Origin: Mycosphaerelloides madeirae
Lineage: Eukaryota; Ascomycota; Dothideomycetes; Mycosphaerellales; Mycosphaerellaceae
NCBI GenBank assembly: GCA_002785995.1
Contig: NHNV01000005.1
Coordinates: 248,001 to 312,000, forward strand
DNA length: 64,000 bases
Direction of reading: 5' to 3'
Part shown: positions 52,043-63,850 of the stretch, piece after piece
How the letters are laid out: every line of letters starts with the position of its first letter
Numbering within the stretch: the first letter of the stretch is position 1
Notes under the pieces: generated by a model
Database searches by the model: none
Seen by the model: only the letters and a program-made list of their open reading frames with translations
What the model was told of the DNA's origin: nothing
Program-made: the position numbers and the translations under genes

Positions 52043-54607
52043 TCAGGCACCGCCTCCATCGGCTGGATTGGGAGTCTCTGAGGTGGTGGAAGGTGCTGGA
52101 GTGGCAGCACCGCCATCGGTGACCGGCGTAGGAGCTATCCGCCTTCTCTTTTCCCTACCCTGTTCCTCTGATTCAGATGTATTACTGGCGTTGCTTTCCC
52201 GCTTGGCGCCTGCAGTCCCAGCTGGGGCGCCATAATTTGAGCCGGTCAATTGGCTTTGACCTGGAGTTTGTGGAGGTGTGAACAGAGGCACGCTTGATGA
52301 ACCTGCTGCTGCGAGCGACGGCACTGAGCTCATGGAGGGTGTCGGATAATTCATCACAGGCGGCGCGTTCTGGTCTGGAACGCGAGCGAAACTCGCTTCC
52401 GTGGCGATACTTGATGCTGACATACTCCGGGCTGGACTCGCCGGACGTCCACCAACCGGACCAGAAATGGACATATATGGCGATGGCGATGCTACAGACG
52501 CTGCAGGTGCTGACGTTCCATTTGAAGCAGGAGGGTTGTTCGTTGACGGAGGGCGAGCAATGCCAGCATTGGCTTGTGTTGAGACGCCCGGACCTGTAGG
52601 TGTTTGCTGTGGGGTTGAAGCAGCCGAATTTGCTCTCGCAACAGATATGGGTGCTGGACTGGGTCGTGTGGCAGATGAGACCGCGGGTGGATGGTAGATG
52701 GCGCCAAGCTCACTGGCCGCGAATGTGAGTGCTGAGCAGAAGCCATCGGAAGATGTCATGAGGAGCGTCAGGCCATCAGAGGACCTACTAAATATTAGCT
52801 GTTGAATCTCAGTCCGACGAGCGCCAACTTACCAGGTCAGGTCAGTAAATGTGGCGTAGTGCAGGTTGCTCACGACGCAAAGGGGCTTCTGCTGTTGTGT
52901 GTCATAAAGATGCACCGCATCTTGCGTAGCAACGGCGTACACTACTCGGTATGGCAGACCAAAGGCCGGTGTTGGACCAGGCGGAGGAGTCGGTACTGCT
53001 AGAGTCGACTCAGAATCTCCTCGAGGTCGTGGAGAAGGCATAGCTGCTGACGCGGGAGATGGAGAAGGGGCGCTCGTGAGCGGTGGAGGGTCCATCGATG
53101 CATGCGAGGTCGGTGCCTTGGATGGTACAACGGGTTCTGGAAGAGGTGGAATGTCGTCCTCAGTTCGGGTGTCGATAGTGATCTCCTTTGTCTCAACGTT
53201 GGACGAGCGAATCTGGTAATACACTGGAGAGCATTTGACGGCAATTGAAGGCTTTTTATGGCCAGGTATATAGGCAACGGGTGGCTTGTTGAGACCAGCT
53301 CGGGTATAAATGTAAACTGTGTTGATGATTACGTCGGTGCTTTTTCCACCGTCAGACGCGGGATGTGTGGTTTTGAACTGGCCCGCCGGAGTGAAGAGAA
53401 GGCTTCCGTCCGGTGCGAAAGTCAGACGTCGGAAGAACGAGGTGAATGTCTCGTTCGCATAGATATTGGTGTTGCGTACGCCCATGGAGAGACTTCCGGA
53501 TAGACTCGGCGAGGCAGATGGCATGACAGCTGGTAGTGGCATCGATGGGCTAGGCGAAACTGATCTTCGTACCGACTGGGATCCAAATGAGGACCGTCGG
53601 CTGTGTGAGGTAGGTGGCGGATTCATCGGAAGTGCCAAAGACTGAGGTGTGCCAGGAGCAGATGGCCTTGGCGAGCCAATGGCTTCAGATGTGAGGTCTT
53701 GCACAAATGACGGTCTGTGACCGCCGAGTCCGAATTCTGGAGGCGCTGGACTGTTTGAAGATATTCGCCGTCCAGGAAGGTCCATCTTGGTCACCTTGTT
53801 GTGTTGGTTCAATGAGAACTGGCCGTCCTTGGTCTTCAGCGTGTAGATGTGTATTGACCGATCAGACGACTGCGTAGCAACGTATTCATTCAACGGATCC
53901 CATGCGACACCTTGCACGTAATGGTTGTGCTCTGCAATCTGACGAACGGTTTGACCTGCGAACGCATTAGCATTTGGTACATGGGTTGCTGTCCACGCTT
54001 TTGCGTACCATTTGTTGCGTTGTATATGCGTGCAATGTTGTCCATGCTTCCAGTGATGAAGAACATGCCGTCAGGAGACCATGCCAGGTCGTATATTTCG
54101 GCACCGCTGCTCGAGCGGCACATCGTCTTGACTCGCCAATGCTCAACATCCTCTTGGTCATTATCGAAGGTCGATGCGTAGGCTGGGTTGTCAGCGGGGA
54201 TCCAGAGGAGCACGTTTCCGTCATCGCCGGCGGATGCTAATAACTCGCCTGATACACAACGATTAGAATGGAAGGCAACGGATAGGGATGGGAGCAGCTC
54301 GGGAATGTATACCCTTTGGACACCATCTCACGACATTGACAGCCTGGGTGTGTTTCTTGAGGGTTGAGAGGTAGGAGACTTTGCGTTCGTCTCCATTGCA
54401 TTCAATGCTCCACAGCTGGAGTATGAGGGTCAGCGCATTGACGTCCATACGATACCATGGATTGCGGAAGTGTGGGTGTGAGCGTACTCGAACATTAGCA
54501 TCTCCACCCGCGGTTGCCAGACGGCCTTTGCCCTGAGGCTCGAAGTGAGCGGAGTAGATGGGATCGTTGTTGTCGTGCCAGGCTACCAGCAGCGGAGCGG
54601 CCTTCAT
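52043..54607 (-). CDS. cac2: Chromatin assembly factor 1 subunit B (Cac2/p60), WD40
   Basis: Five exons (54607-54488, 54415-54313, 54248-54009, 53955-52833, 52784-52043) with introns of 72, 64, 53 and 48 nt give 775 aa. WD repeats run from the first residues: PIYSAHFEPQGKGRLATAGGD, HTQAVNVVRWCPKGELLASAGDD, EIYDLAWSPDGMFFITGSMDN, HNHYVQGVAWDPLNEYVATQSSD, LTFAPDGSLLFTPAG and, near 530, FTDLTWSSDGLTLLM. This spacing, with YFRR-like SFFRRL before the fifth repeat, is the CAF-1 p60 plan. CAF-1 deposits H3-H4 on newly made DNA with PCNA. The C-terminal ~250 residues are Ser/Pro/Ala-rich with a basic EKRRRIAP patch. All joins preserve WD repeat spacing. Confidence 0.92.
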
Positions 54608-55485
54608 GCTGGCGGTGGCGGTGGTGTTGCTGGCTGGCGGCCAGAGCTGGCGAGCTTGTAGACAAAACGTCGGGCGGCGGGCATATACTCTGCAGGTGAG
54701 GGAGGAGTGAGGCGGTGGACAGTGCGGGAAGCGGGTGTCGCAGCAAGGGAGGAGTGAGGTGTCGAATGTGACAGGAGGAGAGGCTGGTCGAGGATGGATG
54801 AATGGAAGTAGCAGACACAGCGCTGGCCTGTTCCGTTGCAGTGGTGGATCGTGGCGTGTGCCGTGTTGGTGGATCGGGTGCTGCTGAAGCTTGCCTTGCC
54901 TTGCTGGCGGACAGGTGAAGCAAGTGGGGACTTCGCAGAAACATTCACCTCGTTCACTAGTCTACCACCGAATCATCCATCATCCCTCCGCCTGCCATTG
55001 CGATTGCCTTTAGGGGCGCCATGGTCGCCTTCGGAGTCACAGCACCCAAAAAGGCTGCTGCTGATCAGGTGTTTCAGGCGCCGTACAACTCAGCTCCAAG
55101 CATCCGAAGCGCAGTCCAAGACAGCCCCCGAGTCGTCGTGTCACGCACATTATCATCGCCATAGCCGCAGAGTCATCTATATCCTGCCGAATGCAGCATT
55201 TGACACGTATCGAGGCGTCTTGTCGCGTGCCAATGCGTCAAAAGGTTGACAAGAACGCGTCCAATGTCGACTCACGGAAGTGCGCTCGGGCATGACTTCG
55301 AGTTCTTCTCAGCTACCGGAACATCTCCCCCTGCAACACCTTCACTCCCATTTTCCGAGTCAGAGCGTTCGCGCTTCGGTCAGTGAACCAACCAGCTGTC
55401 ATCTCATTCAACATACGGCACCTTGCAACCCCGAGCACGAATATGAATTTACACCGCAACTAAGGAATCGCACTCAACGGCGCCT
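54608..55485. other. Intergenic region between two minus-strand genes
   Basis: 878 bases: Cac2 promoter at the left, FMO 3' UTR at the right. A small open frame at 55021-55164 (plus) is listed separately. Larger frames here are not protein-like. Confidence 0.45.
55021..55164 (+). CDS. Tentative short open frame, 47 aa
   Basis: ATG at 55021 with a good upstream context (GGCGCCATGG) and a stop at 55162-55164. The peptide starts MVAFGVTAPKKAAADQVF and is Ser/Arg/Val-rich, without a membrane segment. It may be a real micro-protein, the first exon of a longer gene (a GT follows the CAG at codon 16) or chance. No family is recognised. Confidence 0.2.
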   Translation: MVAFGVTAPKKAAADQVFQAPYNSAPSIRSAVQDSPRVVVSRTLSSP

Positions 55486-57426
55486 CTATCTACATCCCGC
55501 CATGAGCTCCATCGCTTGCTTGTCTAACAATGGATCCCGAACCTGCGAGAACATGGCCTTCTGACGCTCCACCCGCCGGCCATACGCCTCTACCCACTTC
55601 TCGGAGTGGCCTTGCATTCTCCCGGGCTGGTCGGGATTGGTCATTGCCACCAAGTTCTTGACGTAGGCAATCTCATCCCCCTTCCCCTTGAGAGAATGGA
55701 ACGTCCGGCCTGCGCCTTTCTGCTGAATTCGCTCAGCATACTCTTGTCGCATCGTCTGTCTCTCAGGCAGCGGCACCTGGCCACTGAACACTGCTGCGAG
55801 TATCTGGGCTTGGAAGTCGAAGAGACTGAAAGTCGCAACATGGTACGGAACGCCGATGAATGCCAGAGTCGGATCCTCGATGAACCAGATGTCTTTGTGG
55901 AGATTGTGGACCTGCTGGCCATCAGTCACCAAGACATCCTCTTCTGCGTCAGCGGCGTTGACCCCGTCCGCATGATACTGCCGCATAAAAGGCAGCGATA
56001 CATGATACCCAGTGGAGACGATAATCTGGTGGATTTCGCACAAATCTTCGCCAGACCGCAACGATACAACACCCGGCAAGGGATCTCCAGGATCCACATC
56101 GGATGTTGAGAGGCTTACGAAACCTTTCACCCCGCCGATCCTAGCTGCGTTCTGTGGTAGTAGATGAGACGGTAAGTCGTATGGCCCGCCTCTGCTTGAT
56201 TGATAGATGGCCCGAGCATGAGGACCAAGATCTCGAGCAATGTCTATGGAAGATACGCCTGCTCCGATCAATAGGACGTTCTGGTCCTTGAACTCTTCGG
56301 GCCTGCGGTATAACTTGGAATGCCGGATCCTGTGTGGGAAATGCTGTTTCCAGTCCGAGAGACCAGGTATATCGGGCACATTGCACGCATGGTAGTGACC
56401 TGAGGCGATGACGACGGCGTCGAAGAGCTTGATTCGTCAGTATGTGATCTGGTGGAACGGCTGAATTACGCCTGGCTGCGTCCAAGTAGCACATCTCGAG
56501 AATATTGGACCTGGAGATAGAGCTCTCGGCGGGCTTGATGGCAAAGACTAACATGCTATTTTCAACAGCAGCAACGCCCGACTATGTCATGCAGCCGGTC
56601 CAAGAGCTTTCCCCAAAGAGATTATCCTGGAGATGTGCCACTTTTGCTTGGAGCCAGCGTGAAACTTACCTCGCTGCTGTCGTCCGTATAGCTACCGGCC
56701 TCATTGATTACGAGCCGAGCGATGTTAACGCGCCATTGAGCACCCTCTTTTTGGATATCATTCACCCTGGTATTGAACGATATGGCTTCGAAAACCCCAT
56801 TGTCGGCCGCCGCGTCCTGGATGTAATCGGCCAGTACATGGTGAGGAACAAAGTCATCCGTACCCGGTTTCCAAGCTTGGCAAGAGATCTCCATCTCGGT
56901 GGTGCTAACATTGTTTTTAAGGGCGATATAAGCCGGGCTGAGTCTTGATGTCAAGAGCTGCTTTCCTTCTGAAAGAAATGAAAAGCACTGCCACTTACCC
57001 GGGCGGAGCGAACGACAATCCTACATCTCCCTCCGCTGTCTTGTCGATGGAGTCACGCAACGGACTATCCTGTCTCGTTTCACGCTTTGTGGAAATCGTT
57101 GCGTACTCAGGAGAGTCCCCTATGGAGGGCAAGATGGACGGATACGCTGGGTCCTTAGCTGAGCGCTCATCGAAGACCCTTCTTGGACTGCGTTAGCCTG
57201 GTCACTGGGTTTTATTGAGATCTTGGATCTCGTACCATATCCCTCCTGCTCGAGAGCTGCGTTCATATACGGTAACATCGAGACCAGCGCGCCTCAGGTG
57301 GATCCCTGCTGCAACGCCGCTGATTCCAGCGCCTACGACTGCCTAGTTTCAAGTATTAGTTCTTCGTTCCTGTGTTGTGTTGGGTGTACTCACCACTTTG
57401 CGGATATGTAGCTTAGGAGACGCCAT
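55486..57426 (-). CDS. Flavin-containing monooxygenase (FMO-like)
   Basis: Exons 57426-57394, 57342-57236, 57178-56999, 56937-56670 and 56427-55486 give 509 aa. Introns are 51, 57, 61 and 242 nt. GAGISGVAAG (residues ~15-24) binds FAD, VLLIGAGVSSIDIA (near 245) is the NADPH Rossmann loop, preceded by an FPHRIRHSKLY segment at the place of the FMO signature, and IVSTGYHVSLPF is the FATGY-type motif. Exon 4 contains PAYIALKNNVSTTEM and VLADYIQDAA, usual in fungal FMOs. The 242-nt intron was chosen because it joins exons in phase and leads into LFDAVVIASGHYH; inside it is a plausible extra exon, so this part of the model is the least sure. It oxygenates a soft nucleophile (N or S) in an unknown pathway. 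Confidence 0.82.
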
Positions 57427-57832
57427 TGTATCGAACGAGGTAAGCTGAAGTCTAAACAACACTCTGGGGGAGAAGTTAGGATGTAGCGATTGTTGAGACT
57501 GAAGTCCCGTCTTCTTGTGCCCCATCGACTCCGCTTACGAAGCTGCAATGGCAACATTATGGACCTCGAATCACGCCATATGCAAGCTCGCGCGAAACTA
57601 CCCCAGTACTTACTGCGACACTTGATGTCTAGGCGAGAATGACTTAGAAAGAAGGCCGTTGAACAAGCGCATCCAGATTGATTTGCTGAGAGAAAACTAA
57701 GCTGCAATTGGGAAGGAAGAATGACCTGCTTCAGTTGCAAGAGACCTGACCTGAGAAGTAACTCCATGCTCTGCATACAAATTTAACGCTTGCAACTTCA
57801 AGAACACTGACCTAACCATCACCATCCATCAA
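57427..57832. other. Intergenic region
   Basis: 406 bases upstream of the FMO gene and downstream of the NTF2-like gene (both minus). Only the FMO promoter is expected here; no site is recognised. Confidence 0.4.
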
Positions 57833-58543
57833 TCAATCAAACTCCTCAATCCTCTTAAAACTCTCCAAACTAGCACAAGTCCACCGATCCCTACTCCTCG
57901 TCCACACGAATACACCTCCACTCTGCCGCATCGTATCATACGCATACCCAGATATCCTCGTCGTCAATACCACTGTCGCTTGTCCCGCGTCCTCGTCAAC
58001 CTCACACGTCACATTCTGCACTTCGGCGTGGTAGTTGGGATACCGCTGGATCATGCGGCGATAGTCGCTCAAGACTCTGTCACGGCCAATGGCGGCGGGA
58101 CAATTGCCGTTGAGGCCGATCATGTTGGGGGACAGGCAGGAGAGGAAGGGGTTGGTATAGTCTCGGGCGTTCAGGATCTCGACTACGCGTCGGGAGAGGT
58201 GCATGAGAAGTTCGGCGGTGGAGTTGAAGGAGACGAACTGTGGTCTTGGTGCTGCTGTTGATGCTGATGCGCTGCTAGAAGTGAAGGTTCGATTTGTGCA
58301 TGGGCGTCGGTCGGCCATCATGTTGCGGTTGTGGTTGGGGTTGTTTTGCTTGGATGATGGACGTCTGGAGGGATCTATCGATGTTCTTGTATGAGTGATT
58401 TTCAATTTCTTCTGACAGGGTTCTTGTTCTCCAGCCATGTCGTACGTGTCCAAATGATTCAAAGGAGAGACGGAGTCTGCCCTTCGTTCCGTGGGATGTT
58501 GCCTCAGCCCCTCAAGTCTCTCCAAACCCGCATCCCGATCCAT
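57833..58543 (-). CDS. NTF2/SnoaL-like domain protein
   Basis: An intronless frame of 236 aa. The N-terminal 100 residues are polar and disordered (runs of Asn, Arg, Ser). The C-terminal 130 look like a cone-shaped NTF2/SnoaL fold: a helix pair with LLMHLSRRVVEILNARDY, then a DRVLSDYRRMIQRYPNYHAEVQN segment (written here in two parts: DRVLSDYRRMIQ and RYPNYHAEV), then antiparallel strands ending with GGVFVWTRSRDRW. In fungi such proteins are common and mostly uncharacterised; the pocket may bind a small ligand or be structural. The Trp-rich end (WTRSRDRWTCASLESF) is usual for this fold. ATG at 58543 is the longest start; later ATGs exist at residues 36 and 74. Confidence 0.6.
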   Translation of the reverse strand: MDRDAGLERLEGLRQHPTERRADSVSPLNHLDTYDMAGEQEPCQKKLKITHTRTSIDPSRRPSSKQNNPNHNRNMMADRRPCTNRTFTSSSASASTAAPRPQFVSFNSTAELLMHLSRRVVEILNARDYTNPFLSCLSPNMIGLNGNCPAAIGRDRVLSDYRRMIQRYPNYHAEVQNVTCEVDEDAGQATVVLTTRISGYAYDTMRQSGGVFVWTRSRDRWTCASLESFKRIEEFD

Positions 58544-59986
58544 CGTTGTTGTTGAATCTCGCTCGAGATGCGTTCACAAATCAATCCTGTAGTGGCAGTG
58601 TTGCAGTGGCGAAGTGTTAATCTTAATACCTGACGTGGATGCCTGGCGCGAAATAGAAAGACTTTTTAGCAATTGAGAGGATGAAGTGGGGATGTGACAG
58701 ATGTGGGTCGTATAAGGAACACTCTCCACGGAACAACCATTGAGGCCGAAAGACATCGATCGCCAAGCCGATCCATGATGGGCATACTGATGAAGGGCAC
58801 CGGGAAACCAGTCCGGATGTCCCCCATGGTGATGGTCGAAGCATGAATTCCCTAGCCGCGTGAGCCATGAGGGAGTAGGCGGTGCATATGATGTGGACGT
58901 GGATTGGTTGCTTCATCGAGCATCCGGGTGGGTGACGAATGGGAAATACAAAATCATAGCTTCCGAAACCAGGGCACGCGTTCCACTCTAAATTCGTAGT
59001 GGCTGGAGCTAGGTTGGCCTCAGAAGCGCCAACTCCACATGGCAAACAATCTTGTTGGCGTCGTAGTCCATGTACCCAGTGTGATTACCAAAAACGCGAG
59101 TAAGGAAGAGCGGTCATAGGAACTTAGACCGAGTACTTTGTGAGTCAAGCGCAAGTGACCGCGCCACCAACTCGCTGAGGGCAAGGCAAATGTTATGTTA
59201 GTTCGACCAAAGAGGATGGAGGTATTCACTTATTACTAGCGGAACTGTCTTCACATGGGGGCCAGAAGCTTGTTGATCCTGGATCCTGCAAAGGATCCGC
59301 AGACGGGGCTTATAGCGAGACAGCCAGAAGGGTCTGCAGGATCGCGTGCAGATGTAGCAGCCTAAGGGCTAAGACGAGTCCTAGGCCGTTTGCGTGCGAT
59401 ATCGAATACTCCGTGCTGTCCTTAGGCAAAACCGCGCGCAGCTTTCCACATCCGGCACCGGAGTCACCGAGATCCATACGCGAAGCGGCCGACACATTGA
59501 CCGGAGTCAATAACAAGAATTTGGCGGTGCGGCTGCTGACTGGCGGATTCCCGAGGGTTTCCAGGGCAGATCTGCGCGGTCTGTCTCCCACAGATGCTTC
59601 CACGATTTGAAGTGTTTTGCCATCGGTAAGCGGCTATGTATCTTCCTGTGAGCCGGCATAACAGTCCAGAACGCGAGGCTCCGTACCAGACCGTCAGATG
59701 CGCCGGCCTGGGATGTCGAGCGGTGTGCCCTGTCCTCGAGGTTGGATGGTAGATATTTATGGCGAGATGAGGTGGTGGTGTTTGGGACACGGACACGGAC
59801 ACGGAAAGAGCTACCACTTGGCCGGGACAGCGGGCACGTGGCTGAACCCTGAAAGAGCGAGGGAGCCTCTCTTCGGACCCGTTCCATCCTTCGCATCTGA
59901 CAGAGCACTTCCTCTTGCTATTTTCTCGCCTGCGCTCATGGCTGCTTGCACTTTTACCCTACACTGGATGTGCGCGGCACCCCAGC
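58544..59986. other. Long intergenic region
   Basis: 1443 bases between the NTF2-like gene (minus) and the MFS gene (plus), divergent. A short GGACAC repeat lies at 59785-59802. The 140-aa minus-strand frame at 58623-59045 and the 133-aa one at 59507-59908 have no domain or consistent composition. No RNA gene seen. Confidence 0.45.
59785..59802. repeat. GGACAC tandem repeat, 3 units
   Basis: Three exact copies of GGACAC about 185 bases before the MFS start codon. Too short to carry weight; could bind a factor or be chance. Confidence 0.7.
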
Positions 59987-61906
59987 ATGCCATCCGCGTC
60001 TGATGGCGCCCAATACGAGCTCCAGAAAGTGCGTGTCTCTTGGGAGGAAGAAACCGCGGCGGAGACGGGGGAAGCTGAGCCAGACGGACCCACGATGCCG
60101 CCCGCAGACCACGACGACGAACAGGATGCCTTGATCGGAGCCACCAGCGAAACCCGCTCCTACTCGCATTCTCGGCCGCAAGGAGACGAAGACCTACAGC
60201 TACACCGCCGGACAGTACGCAAGCTCGATACAATTCTGCTACCCTTCCTGGCCCTGCTCTTCCTGCTCAATTCGCTCGACAAGTCCAACATCGGCAATGC
60301 CGAGACCGCTGGCTTCACTTTCGACACGGGACTGTCCCGCAGCGATGTCAATACCTCGATGGCGGTTTTCTTCTTCGTCTTCGTCATGCTGCAGCCGGTC
60401 GGCGCGGCCTTGGGTCGCCGCTTTGGCATGAGACGCTATGTCCCCGCCTGCATGAGTCTCTGGGGTTTGAGCACAGTACTGCACATATTCGTGCGCAAGA
60501 GATGGCACTTGATCCTTCTGAGAATAATGATTGCAACACTGGAGAGTGGCTTCTACCCCACAACGGTCTCGTACATGAGTTTGTTCTACACGAAATACGA
60601 GTTCGCGTTTCGCTTGGGCTTCTTCTATGGTATGACCGCCGTATCTGGTATGCTTGGAGGAGTCTTGAGTTGGGCAGTCTTCTCAAACTTTCCCGGACAT
60701 GAGGATGATCCCCACGATCCTAGTCCAGCGCCTCCAGCCATTCGTGCAGCGGACTCGGGCCACTGGAAGAGCTGGGAGATATTGTTCTTGATTGAAGGAT
60801 GCACGACCATGACAATCGCCTTGATAGGCTTCCTTTGGCTTCCTCACTCTGCGGACACCGCGTGGTTCCTGAACGGGCCAGAACGAGAATGGGCAGAGCG
60901 ACGGATGCTGTTGGACGCGCAAGACGTAGTCAAAGCAGAGCGAAGGGAGAGTCTAGCAGGATCTTCCAGATACGAACACGTGACCGCTACTGAAGCAGGC
61001 GAGGATCCTGAAAGCGATGCCCATGACCGCCTTCTCGCTGGCAGTCAAGTCCACAGCTCCATTCACAAGAGAGCAGGCCACTCCATCACAGAAGATTCCG
61101 GCTTGACTCGACAAGACATACTCTCGGCCATCTTCAGCTACAAAATTTGGCATCTCCTTTTCGTCAACATCCTCTCCGCCATACCGGCCACAGCATTCGG
61201 CGTACTCCTCCCAATCTTAGTAAAAGAGCTCTCCCCATCGCTGAACCTTTCCCCAGCCGCCTCAAACCTCCTCTCCGCTCCACCATTCGCCTTCGGCGCC
61301 ATCGTACTCTTCGCCTTCACAATCTGGTCCGACCGAACACGCCAACGCCTCGTCCCCATCCTCTGGGGTCTCGTACTACTCCTCATCGGCCTAGCCATGA
61401 CGGTACTCGCACCCATGGAAAACTACTGGCTCCGCTACTGTTCCCTCTGTGTACTGCTCTCCGGTTCCTTCATCGCATCTCCTCTTACCGTCGCTTGGCT
61501 CGCAAATAACACTCCCGAACCCGGCAAACGCGCCATCCTGCTCGGCCTCAACGGCTGGGGTAATCTCGCCGGCTGCTTCATGTCCGTGCTATTCACTCCC
61601 GGAGGCGAAAAGACCGGTTACGAACGCTCTTTCATCGTCCTTCTGATTTGCGTCCTGATATCTTTCGCGGGCTTCGTTGTGTTTCGGGTCATTCTGATTA
61701 GAGAGAATCGGTTTCGGGATAATGTCATTCGCAGCTGGAGTGAGGAGGAGAAGCAGAGAGAGGATGAGGTGGGAGACGTTCCGGCGCCGGATACGTTTGG
61801 CCAGAAACTGGCGAAGACGATTGGTCTGCATACTTTGGCGCTTAGGTTGGGGATGGAAGAGAATAGGAGAGGTGACGAGTTGATGAATTATAGATACAGT
61901 GATTAA
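59987..61906 (+). CDS. MFS transporter (anion:cation symporter / allantoate permease type)
   Basis: The first in-frame ATG, at 59987, gives 639 aa without introns. The N-terminal ~85 residues are acidic and cytosolic. Twelve membrane helices follow in two groups: the first starts TILLPFLALLFLLNSLDKSNIGNAET, written in full only to residue 20 of the stretch, and includes FVFVMLQPVGAALGRRFGMRR and LRIMIATLESGFYPTT; a long central loop (~300-375, Ser/Glu-rich) separates the second group (FVNILSAIPATAFGVLLPIL and after). LDKSN-IGNA and RxxxG-xxES-GxxP are marks of the ACS/Dal5-type fungal subfamily that carries organic anions such as allantoate, nicotinate or vitamins. The cargo cannot be told. 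Codon use matches the neighbours. Confidence 0.88.
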   Translation: MPSASDGAQYELQKVRVSWEEETAAETGEAEPDGPTMPPADHDDEQDALIGATSETRSYSHSRPQGDEDLQLHRRTVRKLDTILLPFLALLFLLNSLDKSNIGNAETAGFTFDTGLSRSDVNTSMAVFFFVFVMLQPVGAALGRRFGMRRYVPACMSLWGLSTVLHIFVRKRWHLILLRIMIATLESGFYPTTVSYMSLFYTKYEFAFRLGFFYGMTAVSGMLGGVLSWAVFSNFPGHEDDPHDPSPAPPAIRAADSGHWKSWEILFLIEGCTTMTIALIGFLWLPHSADTAWFLNGPEREWAERRMLLDAQDVVKAERRESLAGSSRYEHVTATEAGEDPESDAHDRLLAGSQVHSSIHKRAGHSITEDSGLTRQDILSAIFSYKIWHLLFVNILSAIPATAFGVLLPILVKELSPSLNLSPAASNLLSAPPFAFGAIVLFAFTIWSDRTRQRLVPILWGLVLLLIGLAMTVLAPMENYWLRYCSLCVLLSGSFIASPLTVAWLANNTPEPGKRAILLGLNGWGNLAGCFMSVLFTPGGEKTGYERSFIVLLICVLISFAGFVVFRVILIRENRFRDNVIRSWSEEEKQREDEVGDVPAPDTFGQKLAKTIGLHTLALRLGMEENRRGDELMNYRYSD

Positions 61907-62191
61907 GCGAGCGGGACATGCTAGAGACGAATGGGAGCATTTCAAACGGAGAGAATGCGAAACTTTCTCAATCTCCCAGGTCTTTGGCATTGATTCCAAC
62001 AGAATTTGCTACCACATCCAGTCGGTAGTCGTCTGGGTCTTCTCCCCTCGAGCATGAATCCCTCAACAGCATTAAGCCGGGCTATTCTACCAACCAAGAC
62101 GAGATTTCTATCTTCAGCTGGTGATTTCTCGAGATGCCCGTTACTTTTAATTCGAAACACAAGTCTGCTACTCTAAATCCCATGGTGTCGT

Positions 62192-63562
62192 TCACTTGGG
62201 CGCCAGTATCCTGCCCGAACACTCCCCAAAACCCAACATAACCTTCCCATTCTCATTTTCACACCAGCCTTCCAAGATAATCTCATCGCCATCCTCCAAG
62301 TACCCAGCCTGATACGGCCCCCTACTTAACGGCAAAACCTGCGTTTTCGTCCTCTCAGCCTCATACAGACAGCCAAGCTCCGTCATCTCGCCCTTCTCAT
62401 TCCTTCCAGATCCACTAATCGTGCCGGTACCGATCAGATCGCCGGTTTCCATGCCACAGCCACTGGCGGCGTGGTGTGTGAGCTGTTGGTAGGGCGTCCA
62501 GTAGAGGTATTTGAGGTTGCTGGTTCCGAGAATGAACTGCTTGCCGTCTCGGACGAGGTTGATGCGCAGTTTGATATCCAGAGCGGCGTCGTTGGGAGAC
62601 GGCCAGGAGAGATGCGGGAAGGGTGCAGGGTCCTGCTTGAGATGTGTGGCAGTACTGAACGGCTCGAGAGCTTCCATGGGCACAATCCAGTTGCTAATGC
62701 TTGTGCCGAAGCCTTTTGAATGGAATGGACCAAGCGGGCGCATTTCGAAGAGCTGATGGTCGCGGGCGCTCCAGTCGTTGAGCATGACGAACCCGAAAAT
62801 GTGCTCTTTGGCCTCGGCGATGGGCATGTCCTCGCCGAACGGGACAGGTTTGCTTACGAAGTAGCCTGTAAAGCAAAGGCCACAAGGTCAATAAGTGTCC
62901 CGGGGAAGGCGAGATTGTTCTCTTACCCATTTCCAATTCGAAGTCAAGCTTCCGTGATGCTCCATACACTGGCTCGGAATCCATGCCAACAGAAAAAGAG
63001 ACGTTCTTCGGTCGTCTGATATCTTGGCCAGATGGAAGGACCGAGGAAACTCTCGAGTTATATACGGATGGCGCATAATACCAATTCTTCGGTATAGCAG
63101 CTGTCGTGAGTTCGCCAGAGCAATTCTTGCAATGATCCAGGGACGTATAGAAATCACTGAATCCTGGGATCTTCATCGGTAAGTGGGATTTCACATCCCC
63201 GAGAGTGACCAAGCATGACTCTGGTATTTTTCCATCTTTGAGATTTGACTGAAGCTGGACCCTGAAGGCACGCCTTGTTTCCCAAGGGAGAGATGCGAAG
63301 GTGTTCAGCGAAGGCTACACAGCGTCAGCGTCGCATATTGGTTACTGGACGACGAGCATCTGACCTGCGAGAAGATTTGATCAAAGGTGATATTTTGAAC
63401 AGATTCCAGTTGGGAAAGGCTTTTGCAGTATTTCGGTAAGTCAATGGCATGATGGCCGATAGCAACGGCGCATCTAGGTGTAGGCTCATCCTTCGTGGAG
63501 ATGACACCGTATGGAAGATTGTGGATCGTGTAAGGCGCTCGGTCGAGGGCTGGGACCGACAT
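62192..63562 (-). CDS. fahA: Fumarylacetoacetase (tyrosine catabolism)
   Basis: Exons 63562-63365, 63314-62927 and 62865-62192, with introns of 50 and 61 nt, give 419 aa, as in the family. N-terminal SH3-like part (HNLPYGVIST, CAVAIGHHAIDL), then DFYTSLDHCKNC with the Asp metal ligand region, NWYYAPSVYNSR, LDFELEMGYFV (Glu metal ligands, restored by the second splice), IFGFVMLNDWSARDHQLFE (Asp metal ligand), FHSKGFGTSISNWIVP, GCGMETGDLIGTGTISG and EGWCENENGKVMLGFGECSG. It splits fumarylacetoacetate to fumarate and acetoacetate, the last step of phenylalanine/tyrosine breakdown. The homogentisate dioxygenase and maleylacetoacetate isomerase genes that are clustered with it in some fungi are not in this window. 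Confidence 0.95.
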
Positions 63563-63850
63563 GATTGATTCCCAGGCTGTCGAAAACGATCGTGGTAAGG
63601 TAAATGTGGCCCGATTGAGGGGAGTGTTGTTGAAACGGTGTGTCGGTGAGAGAGCAAGAAGCGCCCCGCAGCTGGAACCTGCAGCGGACCACTTGAGTTC
63701 GGATTCCGAAGGCAGACTTGCTCGAGGAATTCGAAGCGTACATCGCACAGGTCCGTCTGCATTGCCACGATTCAAATCCAGCGGGCAAGAGAGTATAAGG
63801 CCAGAATGCAAAGGCAACCAATACCCTGAGCTTCTGAACAATATCGAAAT

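Noticed and set aside
54836..55249. A 137-codon plus-strand frame upstream of Cac2.
   Set aside because: Composition is skewed and it overlaps the Cac2 promoter; only the smaller ATG frame at 55021 is kept as a tentative item.
58623..59045. A 140-codon minus-strand frame in the long gap before the MFS gene.
   Set aside because: Random-looking composition with Cys, Trp and His throughout, no domain and no plausible promoter context.
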